Of a stretch of DNA of 64,000 nucleotides, positions 56,532-64,000 are shown in pieces. The DNA comes from Streptomyces plumbidurans. GTDB taxonomy: Bacteria > Actinomycetota > Actinomycetes > Streptomycetales > Streptomycetaceae. The translations under genes were made by a program, and so were the position numbers. The notes beneath the pieces are model-generated. The model made no database searches. It was not told where the DNA came from and worked only from the letters and a program-made list of their open reading frames with translations. Location: contig NZ_JAFJSY010000013.1 in assembly GCF_019857225.1 (NCBI RefSeq), positions 1 to 64,000 of the forward strand, written 5' to 3'. Every line of letters starts with the position of its first letter. Positions within the stretch are counted from its first letter, which is position 1.

Positions 56532-56857
56532 GGGCTCTCTTTCACGGCGTACGGCGGCCAACGAGCGGGCGGACCTGGGGCGCCCCGGTTCCGGTCGAGA
56601 CGCCCCAGGGGTTCATCCCGGATGACAGCAGGATGGTCCACACCGCGGCCGTTGACCAGCGGGCCGGGGTCGTTGCTTCTCCGGATTCCCCGATGCATCG
56701 CCTCGAACCCGGGCCGCCGGGCCGGATCACCGCCGCCGGCGAGCGATGAACATGCCGCCGCCTGACGCCGCAGTTCTCCTGCTCGTGGCCGTGCGAGACA
56801 GCGCTTTCCATCGGCGCGGGCCGCGCGCCCGGCACCGGCTCGACTACCGTCGATCGC
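56532..56857. other. Divergent intergenic region, DUF2264 / homocysteine methyltransferase
   Basis: 326 bp. CCTGGGGCG (56574-56582) and CGCCCCAGG (56601-56609) form a perfect 9-bp hairpin in the DUF2264 leader. A -10-like TACCGT lies just before the methyltransferase start. I see no riboswitch (SAM or cobalamin type) and no supported gene. Confidence 0.5.
56845..56850 (+). promoter_or_regulatory. -10 hexamer TACCGT, leaderless start of mmuM
   Basis: 7-nt spacer to ATG 56858 and no ribosome site. Confidence 0.5.
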
Positions 56858-57775
56858 ATGACCGGCACGAACACCCTCACCGCGGCCCTCGGCCGGGGGA
56901 CCGTGGTCCTCGACGGCGGCCTGTCCAACCAGTTGGCGGCGGGCGGGCACGACCTGAGCGACCGGTTGTGGTCGGCGCGGCTGCTCGCCGACCGGCCCGA
57001 GGCGGTCGCCGAGGCGCACCTCGCCTACTTCGAGGCGGGCGCCGACATGGCAATCACCGCCAGCTACCAGGCCACCTTCGAGGGCTTCGCCGAGCGGGGC
57101 ATCGGTCACGACCGGGCCGCCGAACTCCTCGCCCTCAGCGTGCGGTTGGCGCGCGAGGCGGCCGGGCGGGCGCATGCGAAGGGGGTCACGCGACCGCTGT
57201 GGGTGGCGGCGTCCGCCGGTCCGTACGGGGCGATGCTCGCGGACGGCTCCGAGTACCGGGGCCGGTACGGCCTGAGCGTGGCCGAACTCGAGCGTTTTCA
57301 CCGGCCCCGCCTGGAGGTGTTGGCGGCGGCCGGGCCCGACGTGCTGGCTCTGGAGACGGTGCCCGACACCGACGAGGCCGCGGCACTGCTGCGGGCGGTG
57401 CGCGGGCTCGGTGTACCGGCCTGGCTGTCGTACTCCGTCGCGGGCGACCGCACCCGCGCCGGTCAGCCCCTGGACCAGGCCTTCGCGCTCGCCGCCGACG
57501 CGGACGAGATCATCGCGATCGGCGTCAACTGCTGCGCCCCGGAGGACGTCGACGCCGCCGTCGAAACGGCCGCACGGGTCACGGACAAGCCGGTCGTCGT
57601 CTACCCCAACAGCGGCGAAACCTGGGACGCCGACGCCCGCACATGGAACGGCCGCTCCACCTTCACCCCGCAACAGGTCACAGGCTGGCGGGAGTCGGGG
57701 GCACGACTGATCGGGGGGTGCTGCCGGGTGGGGCCGGACACGATTGCGGGGATTGCGGGGGCGCTGAAGGGGTGA
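56858..57775 (+). CDS. mmuM: Homocysteine S-methyltransferase
   Basis: 305 aa. Betaine-homocysteine/MmuM-type barrel: VVLDGGLSNQLAAGGHDLSD, ADMAITASYQATFEGFAERG, then the zinc cysteines in IGVNCCAP and GGCCRVGP. Transfers a methyl group from S-methylmethionine (or SAM) to homocysteine, giving methionine. Length is normal for the cobalamin-independent short family. Stand-alone gene. Confidence 0.93.
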   Translation: MTGTNTLTAALGRGTVVLDGGLSNQLAAGGHDLSDRLWSARLLADRPEAVAEAHLAYFEAGADMAITASYQATFEGFAERGIGHDRAAELLALSVRLAREAAGRAHAKGVTRPLWVAASAGPYGAMLADGSEYRGRYGLSVAELERFHRPRLEVLAAAGPDVLALETVPDTDEAAALLRAVRGLGVPAWLSYSVAGDRTRAGQPLDQAFALAADADEIIAIGVNCCAPEDVDAAVETAARVTDKPVVVYPNSGETWDADARTWNGRSTFTPQQVTGWRESGARLIGGCCRVGPDTIAGIAGALKG

Positions 57776-57909
57776 CGGGAGGGGCGGCCGGGGTACCGGA
57801 ACTGGTCGCCGCGGCTACCGGAAGCACAACTCGGCGGCCGACTCGGCGAACTCCGCGGCGCGGGGGGCCCGACCGCAGCCCCGCCCGCCCAAAAACGCGC
57901 ACCCCCAGC

Positions 57910-59496
57910 TCACTGCCTCCGCACCGACCCCGGCAGCCGCAACCGCCGTACGACCGAGCGCAGCTCCGTGGCGCGTGAGGACGGGCTGCGGGGCGGGACC
58001 ATCGCGGGCACAGTCTGCAGCTCAGGGGGTGGGGCGGCGGTCCACAGGGCGAAGTCTGCGTCGCGGGGGCCGTAGGCGACGCGGGGTGGGTCCGCGTCGA
58101 AGATGCGTACGGGGTGTGTCTCGTCCCAGGGCTGCCAGCCCGGGTCGCCGTCGGTGGCGAAGCGGACCCAGGCCGAGTGCATCGCGTCGGCCAGGTGCTG
58201 GGGCCCGCCCTCGCCCGCCAGCTTGCGGGACTCCGGTACATCGCCGGTGTCGAACACGAAGCCGAGTTCCAGGGCGTGGCAGGCGCCGAGGCCGGGGAGG
58301 TTGGAGGGCCAGGCGAACTCGTAGACGTACGAGGTGCCGGGGTGCGCGTCGGCCAGCCGGTGCAGCGGGAGGCGCAGCAGGTGGTCGGTGACGATCTGCC
58401 CGACGATGTCGGCGGTGCCGGCCTCCGGGTGCAGGGTGCGGTAGCCGCGGGGCACCTCGGTGCCGCAGTGGCAGCGGGCCATGGCCCCCGCGAGGGCGAC
58501 GGCACCGAGCCGGTCGACGCGTTCCAGGAGGCCCCCGGGGACCAGCCACAGGCGGTACTCCTCGCTGGTCCAGCCCATCATCAGGTCGACGCCTCGGGCC
58601 GCGTCGCCCGTGGTCAGGGCCTCCAGCGGGTCGCTGGGTACGAGGTCGCCGTCGACGACGATCCCGAAGGAGGGCCCGCCGAGCACGGGGCTGCTGAGGC
58701 GGCCCACGTCGCCCTGGACGCGCAGCAGCAGGTCGCGGTCGACCTCGGCGAAGGCGGCGGCGGTCGCGGGGATCTTCAGGCGGGTCGCCATGCGGCGCAC
58801 CATCCGGCGCACCTTGTCCCGTTCGAACGCCTCGGGCGGCCCGCTCTGCAGGACCGCCCGGTGTATCAGCCCCTGCGCCTGCGGGGCGGCCAGCAGGGCG
58901 CCGATGCTGATCGCCCCCGCCGACTGGCCGAAAAGGGTGATCCGGTCCGGGTCGCCGCCGAAGGCCGCGATCGACTCGTGCACCCATTGCAGCGCGGCGA
59001 GCTGGTCGCGCAGACCCGCGTTGGCGGGGACGTCCGGGAAGAGCCCGTAGCCCTCGACGCCCAGCCGGTAGTTCACCGAGACCAGCACGACGCCGTCGCG
59101 GGCGAAGGTCGCTCCGTCGTACACCGGCACGGCGGAGGAACCCCTGGTCAGGGCGCCGCCGTGCAGCCAGACCATGACCGGGAGCCGGGCGGCGGGGCCG
59201 GGCTCCGGGGTCCACACGTTCAGGTTGAGGCAGTCGTCGCCGGGGACGACGGGGTCGGACAGGTACTTGTCGAAGGCCTCGGAATACGGCGGTTTCGGCG
59301 GTGTCGGCCCGAAGGAGCCCGCGTCGCGGACACCGTCCCAGGGCTCGGGCGGGACGGGCGGCCTGAACCGCCGGGGGCCGAAGGGGGGCGCCGCGTACGG
59401 GATGCCCCTGAACACCGCGATCCCGTGCTCGTACCGGCCGCGTACGGCTCCGTACGGCGTGCTCACCACGGGATCCGTCTGGACTGCTGCCGTCAT
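57910..59496 (-). CDS. Type-B carboxylesterase/lipase
   Basis: 528 aa from ATG 59496 (GAGGAGG 11 nt upstream, with a two-codon-plus ATG-GTC-GTA-TGA element between). Catalytic Ser in LFGQSAGAISIG; oxyanion loop VMVWLHGGALTRGSS; FRGIPYAAPPFGPRRFRPP and DDCLNLNVWTP are family hallmarks. Acid and His residues are expected near WTSEEYRLW and in the C-terminal third (CHALELGFVFDT). No signal peptide, so cytosolic. Substrate unknown. Confidence 0.92.
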   Translation of the reverse strand: MTAAVQTDPVVSTPYGAVRGRYEHGIAVFRGIPYAAPPFGPRRFRPPVPPEPWDGVRDAGSFGPTPPKPPYSEAFDKYLSDPVVPGDDCLNLNVWTPEPGPAARLPVMVWLHGGALTRGSSAVPVYDGATFARDGVVLVSVNYRLGVEGYGLFPDVPANAGLRDQLAALQWVHESIAAFGGDPDRITLFGQSAGAISIGALLAAPQAQGLIHRAVLQSGPPEAFERDKVRRMVRRMATRLKIPATAAAFAEVDRDLLLRVQGDVGRLSSPVLGGPSFGIVVDGDLVPSDPLEALTTGDAARGVDLMMGWTSEEYRLWLVPGGLLERVDRLGAVALAGAMARCHCGTEVPRGYRTLHPEAGTADIVGQIVTDHLLRLPLHRLADAHPGTSYVYEFAWPSNLPGLGACHALELGFVFDTGDVPESRKLAGEGGPQHLADAMHSAWVRFATDGDPGWQPWDETHPVRIFDADPPRVAYGPRDADFALWTAAPPPELQTVPAMVPPRSPSSRATELRSVVRRLRLPGSVRRQ

Positions 59497-59721
59497 ACGA
59501 CCATCAGCCTCCTCACCGCGCCATTGCACCGTGAACAACAGAGCACCACAGGCCGCGCCGGTATTCCGGCTCAGGGCGCGTTTCGGCCGCCGGCCGGGGG
59601 ACCCCGCCCGCCGATGGCCGGCCTCGGTGGCCGGCCTCGGCGATCCGCCCGTGGGTGGACGGGAAACGGCTCCCGGCCGGTCGTGTCCGATTCCTTCAAG
59701 ACCCGCCGCCGGGATGCTGCC

Positions 59722-59727
59722 TACGGT
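59722..59727 (+). promoter_or_regulatory. -10 hexamer TACGGT, leaderless start of VOC gene
   Basis: 6-nt spacer to ATG 59734. The upstream gap 59497-59733 also holds a 13-bp direct repeat TGGCCGGCCTCGG twice. Confidence 0.5.
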
Positions 59728-59733
59728 CGTCGC

Positions 59734-60129
59734 ATGACTCCACGAATCGATGCCGTAGGGATGGTCGTCTCCGACATGGCGGCCTCCGTCGCGTTCTACC
59801 GCCGGCTCGGCCTGGCGTTCCCCGAGGGGGCCGAGGGCGAGCCGCACTGCGAGGCCGCGCTCCCGGGCGGGCTGCGTCTGCTGCTCGACACCGAGGCCAC
59901 GGTCCGCTCCTTCCACGCCGGGTGGCAGCCACCCACTGGCGGCTACCGGTCCGCGCTCGCGTTCCGCTGCGACAGCCCGGCGGAGGTGGACTCGGTGTAC
60001 GCGGAACTGGTCGAGGCGGGACACCACGGGGAGCTGAAGCCGTGGGACGCCTTCTGGGGCCAGCGCTACGCGGTCGTGCAGGACCCGGACGGCAACGGCG
60101 TCGACCTGTTCGCCCCGCTAGCGCAGTAG
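59734..60129 (+). CDS. VOC (glyoxalase/bleomycin-resistance fold) protein
   Basis: 131 aa: [27 protein letters not shown] opening and [16 protein letters not shown] closing, the paired beta-alpha-beta units of the VOC fold. Metal residues Glu/His are incomplete (Glu in the final VDLF position is Asp), so it may bind a ligand without metal catalysis. Its 3' end overlaps the convergent AraC gene by 12 bp. Confidence 0.85.
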   Translation: MTPRIDAVGMVVSDMAASVAFYRRLGLAFPEGAEGEPHCEAALPGGLRLLLDTEATVRSFHAGWQPPTGGYRSALAFRCDSPAEVDSVYAELVEAGHHGELKPWDAFWGQRYAVVQDPDGNGVDLFAPLAQ

Positions 60130-60798
60130 CTCGCGCAGCGGGACGCCCGCCAACTCCTTGACGTCCCGGGACAGATGGGCCTGATCGGCGAATCCGGTGC
60201 GGGCCGCGGTCTGCGCGAACGGCACCCCCTGCCGGGCCAGCCGCAGCGCCCGCTGCAGCCGCAGCACGCGGGCCAGCGTCTTGGGTCCGTAGCCGAAGGC
60301 GGCCAGCGAGCGGCGGTGCAACTGGCGGGCGCCGAGCCCGAGTTCGGCGGCGGCGGCCGCGACCGGGCGGCCCCGGTCGAGGGCGCCGACGAGGTGCCGC
60401 AGCAACGGGTCGGGCGGTCCGGTGCCGGCGGCCAGGCGCAGCGCCAACTCCTCCAGCGCGCCCGCCGGTTCGGCCGCGGCGCGCATCCGGTCGGTGAGGC
60501 GGCGGACCTCCGCGGCCGGCCGGAGTTCGGCGAGCGGGACGCGCCGGTCGCGCAGCTCGTGTGCGGGCACGCCGAGGAGTGCGGGAGCGGTTCCGGGAGC
60601 GAAGCGCACGCCGGTCCACACGCCGGGCGCGTTCTCGGTGACGTAGGCGCTTGTGTCGGGTCCCGCGACCAGCAGCCGGTCCTCGTGCCAGAGCAGGTCC
60701 ATGCAGCCGTCGGGCAGCACCCGCCCCACGCCGGCCTCGGCCGGGGTGTTGCGCCACACGACCGCTCCGGTCAGCCGGGACGGCCTCTCCGCGTACAC
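60118..60798 (-). CDS. AraC-family regulator (DUF6597-like N-domain)
   Basis: 226 aa from GTG 60798. N-terminal sensory part ([40 protein letters not shown]) and C-terminal double HTH ([60 protein letters not shown]). This subgroup often lies next to a VOC protein, as here. Probably controls the convergent VOC gene (inference). Confidence 0.9.
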   Translation of the reverse strand: MYAERPSRLTGAVVWRNTPAEAGVGRVLPDGCMDLLWHEDRLLVAGPDTSAYVTENAPGVWTGVRFAPGTAPALLGVPAHELRDRRVPLAELRPAAEVRRLTDRMRAAAEPAGALEELALRLAAGTGPPDPLLRHLVGALDRGRPVAAAAAELGLGARQLHRRSLAAFGYGPKTLARVLRLQRALRLARQGVPFAQTAARTGFADQAHLSRDVKELAGVPLRELLR

Positions 60799-60805
60799 GT
60801 CGGCC

Positions 60806-60811
60806 AGCCTA
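60806..60811 (-). promoter_or_regulatory. -10 hexamer TAGGCT, leaderless start of AraC gene 1
   Basis: 7-nt spacer to GTG 60798; the TAG doubles as stop codon of AraC gene 2. Confidence 0.4.
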
Positions 60812-61756
60812 CGCGCGCGCCTCGGCCGCCCGCCCCCGGTGCTCCTGCGGGCTGACGCCGTAGACCCTCTTGAACGCGCCGGACAGGGCGAACGCGCTGC
60901 CGTAGCCGACGCGGCGGGCGATCGCCTCCAGGGTGTCGTCGGTGTCGCGGAGGGCGTCCGCGGCCAGTTCCAGACGCCGGCCGGTCAGATACGTCATCGG
61001 GGGCTCGCCCACCAGCTCGGTGAAGCGGCGGGCGAGTGCGGCCCGGGACACCCCTGCTTTGCCCGCGAGCGAGGCCACTGTCCAGGGGTGCGCGGGGTCG
61101 CCCTCGACCAGCCGCAGCACCCGGCCCACCACGGGGTCCGCGAGCGCCCGGTACCAGGCCGGTGCCTCCGCGTCGGGGCGGGAGAACCAGGTCCTGAGCG
61201 CGGCGATGACGAGCAGGTCGAGGAGCCGGTCGAGGACCACCTCCTGGCCCGGTTCGTCCCGCACGATCTCCGCCATGAGGAGTGGGGTCAGCGGGCAGTC
61301 CCACATCTCCGACGTGAGGGTCAGCAGGGGCGGCAGGGCGTCCAGCAGGCGTCCGCCGACCTCGCCCTGCCACAGATAGGTGCCGATCAGCAGCACGGCG
61401 GAGCCGTCGAGCCGGTGCCCCCAGCTGCGTACACCCAGGTCCATGGAGCCGTTCAGCGACCGCCCGTCGGGGTAGCTGCACTCGGCGCCGGGCAGGATCA
61501 GCGCCTGCGGCTCGGTGCCGGGGTCGTCGGCGCAGGTGTAGGGGTCCGGGCCGCGCGCGACGGCCAGGTCGCCCGCCCGCAGCCGCACCGGCTCCCCCGC
61601 GTCCGGTACGACCCATGCCTCGCCGCGGACCATCAGCATGACGGTGAGGGGCGCACGGTCCTCGATGCGCACGGACCACGGCGGTTCGAAACACGCACGG
61701 ATCATGAAGGCGCCCCGCGCGCGGGGGCCTTCGAGGAGGCCTGCGAGAGCGTCCAT
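60809..61756 (-). CDS. AraC-family regulator with cupin-type sensor
   Basis: 315 aa from ATG 61756. N-terminal cupin-6-like domain ([40 protein letters not shown]), a helical middle, and C-terminal AraC HTH pair ([60 protein letters not shown]). Divergent from the NmrA-like reductase gene, so probably its regulator. Confidence 0.92.
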   Translation of the reverse strand: MDALAGLLEGPRARGAFMIRACFEPPWSVRIEDRAPLTVMLMVRGEAWVVPDAGEPVRLRAGDLAVARGPDPYTCADDPGTEPQALILPGAECSYPDGRSLNGSMDLGVRSWGHRLDGSAVLLIGTYLWQGEVGGRLLDALPPLLTLTSEMWDCPLTPLLMAEIVRDEPGQEVVLDRLLDLLVIAALRTWFSRPDAEAPAWYRALADPVVGRVLRLVEGDPAHPWTVASLAGKAGVSRAALARRFTELVGEPPMTYLTGRRLELAADALRDTDDTLEAIARRVGYGSAFALSGAFKRVYGVSPQEHRGRAAEARA

Positions 61757-61762
61757 GGGCTC

Positions 61763-61768
61763 AGCGTA
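61763..61768 (-). promoter_or_regulatory. -10 hexamer TACGCT, leaderless start of AraC gene 2
   Basis: 6-nt spacer to ATG 61756. Confidence 0.45.
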
Positions 61769-61836
61769 GACGTCCGCGCATGGGAATGAGCCGTTCGGCC
61801 ATGGGGGCTTGGGGCGTTGGGCCGTTGACTTCAGGC

Positions 61837-62679
61837 ATGGCTGACAACACGGCGAAGACGCGGAACATGACGGTGGTGGTGACCGGTGCCTCGGGGCGTA
61901 CCGGGAGCCGGGTGGCACAGGCGGCACGGGCGGCGGGCCTGACGGTGCGGGCCGCGTCCCGCGCCCGGGGCTTCGACTGGGAGAACGCGGCGACCTGGGC
62001 ACGGACTCTGCGGGGCGCGGACGCGGCGTACCTCGTGCATCCGTCCGACGTCGGCGCCCCGGCGGCGACCGAGGCAGTCGGGGCTCTTGCGCGGGAGGCG
62101 GTCGGGCTCGGGGTGCGGCGGCTGGTGCTGCTGTCGGCGCGGGGCGAGGAGCAGGCGCGGCCGACCGAGGAGGCCCTGCGGGCCTCGGGCGCGGACTGGA
62201 CGATCGTACGGTCCGCGTGGTTCGCGCAGAACTTCAGCGAGGGGCCGCTGCCGGCCGAGCTGCGCCGGGGCGGGCTGGTCTTCCCGGCCGGTGAGGTGCG
62301 CGAGCCGTTCGTCGACGTACGGGACATCGCGGATGTCGTGGTGACCGCGCTGACCTCCGGGGACCGCTTTGCGCGGCGGGCGGTGGAGCTCACCGGGCCG
62401 CGGCTGCTGTCCTTCCGGGAGGCGGTCGCGGAGATCTCCCGGGCGACCGGCACGGAGCTCACGTACACACCGGTCCCGGCGCGCGCCTACGGCGAGGCGC
62501 TGACCGGGTTCGGCGTGCCACCGGAGGAGGCGGAGTTCCTGGTGGAGGTGTTCGAGGGGCTGCTCGACGGCCGCAACGCCCGTCTGACGGACGGCGTACG
62601 GCAGGTGCTGGGCCGTGCGCCGCGCGACTTCACGGACTTCGTACGGGAGGCGGCCGCGGCGGGCACCTGGAAGGCGTGA
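61837..62679 (+). CDS. NmrA-like NAD(P)-binding protein (atypical SDR)
   Basis: 280 aa from ATG 61837 (MADNTAKTRN); ATG 61867 (MTVVVTGASG) is equally possible because neither has a clear ribosome site. Rossmann motif VVVTGASGRTGSRVAQAARA, then YLVHPSDVGAPAATEAVGAL, WTIVRSAWFAQNFSEG and VDVRDIADVVVTALTSGDRF. These proteins bind NADP(H) and reduce quinones or act as redox sensors. Divergent from the cupin-AraC regulator. Confidence 0.88.
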   Translation: MADNTAKTRNMTVVVTGASGRTGSRVAQAARAAGLTVRAASRARGFDWENAATWARTLRGADAAYLVHPSDVGAPAATEAVGALAREAVGLGVRRLVLLSARGEEQARPTEEALRASGADWTIVRSAWFAQNFSEGPLPAELRRGGLVFPAGEVREPFVDVRDIADVVVTALTSGDRFARRAVELTGPRLLSFREAVAEISRATGTELTYTPVPARAYGEALTGFGVPPEEAEFLVEVFEGLLDGRNARLTDGVRQVLGRAPRDFTDFVREAAAAGTWKA

Positions 62680-62683
62680 GCCC

Positions 62684-63829
62684 TCAGGGGGTGTCCGGCT
62701 TGTGTCCCGTGTGCGGCGGGTGCGTGCTCTTCACATGGGTGCGCAGCCGGGAGGTGACGTCCTCCGGCGGCAGGAAGCGGGACCAGCGTTCGGGGAACTC
62801 GGAGGGCATGTCGGGGTCGTCGGGGTCGGGTTCGTGGCCCGCGGCGGCGCGGGCCACCTGCTCGGCCAGCTGTGCCTCGCGCAGGCGTTCGTTCGCGGCG
62901 CGGGCCGCGGCGGTCGCGGCGGCCGGCCAGACCCGGTCGATCGCGGCGTTGACGGCGGCCCCGACGAGCACGGCGAAGGCGGACACGCCGATCCACAGCA
63001 GCACGGCGACGGGCGCGGCGAGCGAGCCGTAGATGGAGGGGCCCTCGACCGTGCTGGTGAGGTAGATGCGCAGCAGGAAGCTGCCGAGCACCCACATCGC
63101 GAGGGCGACCAGGGCGCCGGGCACGTCCTCGATCCACGGGGAGCGGACGGGCACGGACACGTGGTACAGCGTGGTCAGGAAGACCACCGACAGCACGATG
63201 ACCACGGGCCAGTACAGCACTTGTACGACCGTCGTCGACCAGGGCACGACGTTGACCACCGCGTCCGGCCCGGCCACCATCAGCGGCAGCGCGATCGAGC
63301 CGATCAGCAGCGCCACGACGAAGAGCAGGAAGGCCAGCAGGCGGGTCTTCACGACGCCCCGGGCGCCGTCGAGGCCGTACATCACGGTGATGGTGTCGAT
63401 GAAGACGTTCACGGCGCGCGAGCCCGACCACAGGGCGAACACGAAGCCGATGGAGATGACGTCCGGTCTGCCGCCCTTCATCACGTCGTGCAGGATCGGC
63501 TGGGCGATCTCCGAGACGCCCTTGTCGGACAGGACGGTGCGGGACGCCTCCAGGATGTTGTTCTCCAGGCTGGCGATGGTGTCCGCGCCGGTCCAGTCGT
63601 CGACGTAGCCGAGCAGGCCGATCATGCTCAGCAGCAGCGGCGGCACGGACAGCAGCGTGAAGAACGCGGCCTCGGCCGCGAGGCCCAGGATGCGGTACTC
63701 CATGCAGGAGTTGAAGGTGTCCTTGAGCAGCAGCCAGGCGGTCCTTCGTTTCGAGACGTTCCGGTAGAGGGCACGCGCCCGGTGGAGACGCCCGGAAGGG
63801 CCCTGTGGGGATTCACTTGCTGGCTGCAC
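62684..63829 (-). CDS. YihY/BrkB-family membrane protein
   Basis: 381 aa from GTG 63829. Six spans: EAAFFTLLSVPPLLLSMIGL, FVFALWSGSRAVNVFIDTIT, LLAFLLFVVALLIGSIALPL, VVQVLYWPVVIVLSVVFLTT, GALVALAMWVLGSFLLRIYL, PVAVLLWIGVSAFAVLVGAA. YGSLAAPVAVLLWIG is the BrkB hallmark. Function unknown in Streptomyces; related proteins were misannotated as RNase BN. It ends 4 bp from the convergent NmrA-like gene. Confidence 0.92.
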   Translation of the reverse strand: MQPASESPQGPSGRLHRARALYRNVSKRRTAWLLLKDTFNSCMEYRILGLAAEAAFFTLLSVPPLLLSMIGLLGYVDDWTGADTIASLENNILEASRTVLSDKGVSEIAQPILHDVMKGGRPDVISIGFVFALWSGSRAVNVFIDTITVMYGLDGARGVVKTRLLAFLLFVVALLIGSIALPLMVAGPDAVVNVVPWSTTVVQVLYWPVVIVLSVVFLTTLYHVSVPVRSPWIEDVPGALVALAMWVLGSFLLRIYLTSTVEGPSIYGSLAAPVAVLLWIGVSAFAVLVGAAVNAAIDRVWPAAATAAARAANERLREAQLAEQVARAAAGHEPDPDDPDMPSEFPERWSRFLPPEDVTSRLRTHVKSTHPPHTGHKPDTP

Positions 63830-63835
63830 GACCTA

Positions 63836-63841
63836 AAGGTA
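63836..63841 (-). promoter_or_regulatory. -10 hexamer TACCTT, leaderless start of BrkB gene
   Basis: 6-nt spacer to GTG 63829. The rest of 63842-64000 shows nothing recognisable. Confidence 0.45.
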
Positions 63842-64000
63842 TCCGCCGTGGCGGGGTGCACTCACCCCCTGGCCCCACGGCCTGTCGGGATGCCCGGGAC
63901 GAAACGGGGCGGTAACGGCCCGGAGGCCGGTCGAGTGAATCCGACCCATTATTCTGTCATGTCCTCGATGGCCGGATTGTTCTGCCGTTCAACCGGAATC

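Noticed and set aside
56532-56857. SAM or cobalamin riboswitch before mmuM
   Set aside because: No conserved riboswitch core is visible, and a -10-like hexamer directly before the ATG suggests a leaderless mRNA.
60118-61756. Duplicate AraC genes as one broken gene
   Set aside because: Both have complete sensor and HTH regions of different families and separate starts and stops.

Overview
The window is GC-rich DNA with strong G/C bias at third codon positions, frequent GTG and TTG starts, many LuxR/ROK/GntR/PucR/ArsR regulators and a near-exact relative of Streptomyces coelicolor alditol oxidase. It is almost certainly Streptomyces chromosome. I see no phage, insertion sequence, integrase, tRNA, rRNA or CRISPR array, and no stretch of foreign base composition. 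About 55 genes are supported; the acyl-CoA ligase at the left edge is cut by the window.

Layout. 1-5.5 kb: acyl-CoA ligase divergent from a GAF-LuxR regulator, a large ATPase-LuxR (LAL) regulator, and a secreted trypsin. 5.6-10.4 kb: LysR/LysE pair, AlkZ-like winged-helix protein, CorA, SRPBCC protein. 10.4-17.8 kb: a purine locus (NCS2 purine permease, three-subunit xanthine dehydrogenase, divergent PucR activator). 18-23.8 kb: TPR-like protein, a 20-bp minisatellite, a tiny membrane protein, GntR/FCD regulator, an iron-box-controlled FhuF-like protein, DUF2637 membrane protein, HATPase. 23.9-29.7 kb: PoxB, a PP2C-like protein lacking metal ligands, TrmB/LuxR-like regulator, DUF456 and F420/PPOX proteins. 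29.7-36.2 kb: Ogt plus Ada-AlkA alkylation repair pair, RsgA, a 22-codon peptide ORF, a sigma-like/zinc-finger/membrane/cellulose-binding fusion, and a radical SAM protein with an unusual cluster motif. 36.3-46.4 kb: hydroxyacid dehydrogenase, AldO, and a ROK-controlled ABC sugar importer with a GH2 beta-galactosidase. 46.4-49.7 kb: ArsR-MFS-MFS operon. 49.9-53.4 kb: hydrolase, then a membrane-anchored alpha-toroid protein, a cupin-like protein and a convergent NUDIX hydrolase. 53.5-64 kb: PEP-mutase-like, DinB-like and DUF2264 genes, homocysteine methyltransferase, carboxylesterase, VOC protein, two AraC regulators, NmrA-like reductase and BrkB membrane protein.

Genes that clearly work together: permease + xanthine dehydrogenase + PucR (purine uptake and oxidation); Ada-AlkA + Ogt (alkylation repair); ROK + binding protein + two permeases + GH2 (import and hydrolysis of a beta-galactoside-like sugar, probably energised by a distant shared ATPase such as MsiK); ArsR + two exporters behind a duplicated operator.

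Non-coding signals stand out. Short tandem repeats (17-28 bp units) sit at the 3' ends of at least five genes. Long perfect palindromes lie at several junctions. Nine genes have a TANNNT hexamer 6-7 nt before the start codon, the signature of leaderless mRNAs. The ROK regulator gene and the sugar operon share a 23-25 bp dyad. The best candidates for undescribed biology are the sigma-like/anti-sigma-like/CBM2 single-chain protein, the toroid-cupin-NUDIX trio, the atypical radical SAM enzyme and the pseudo-PP2C.
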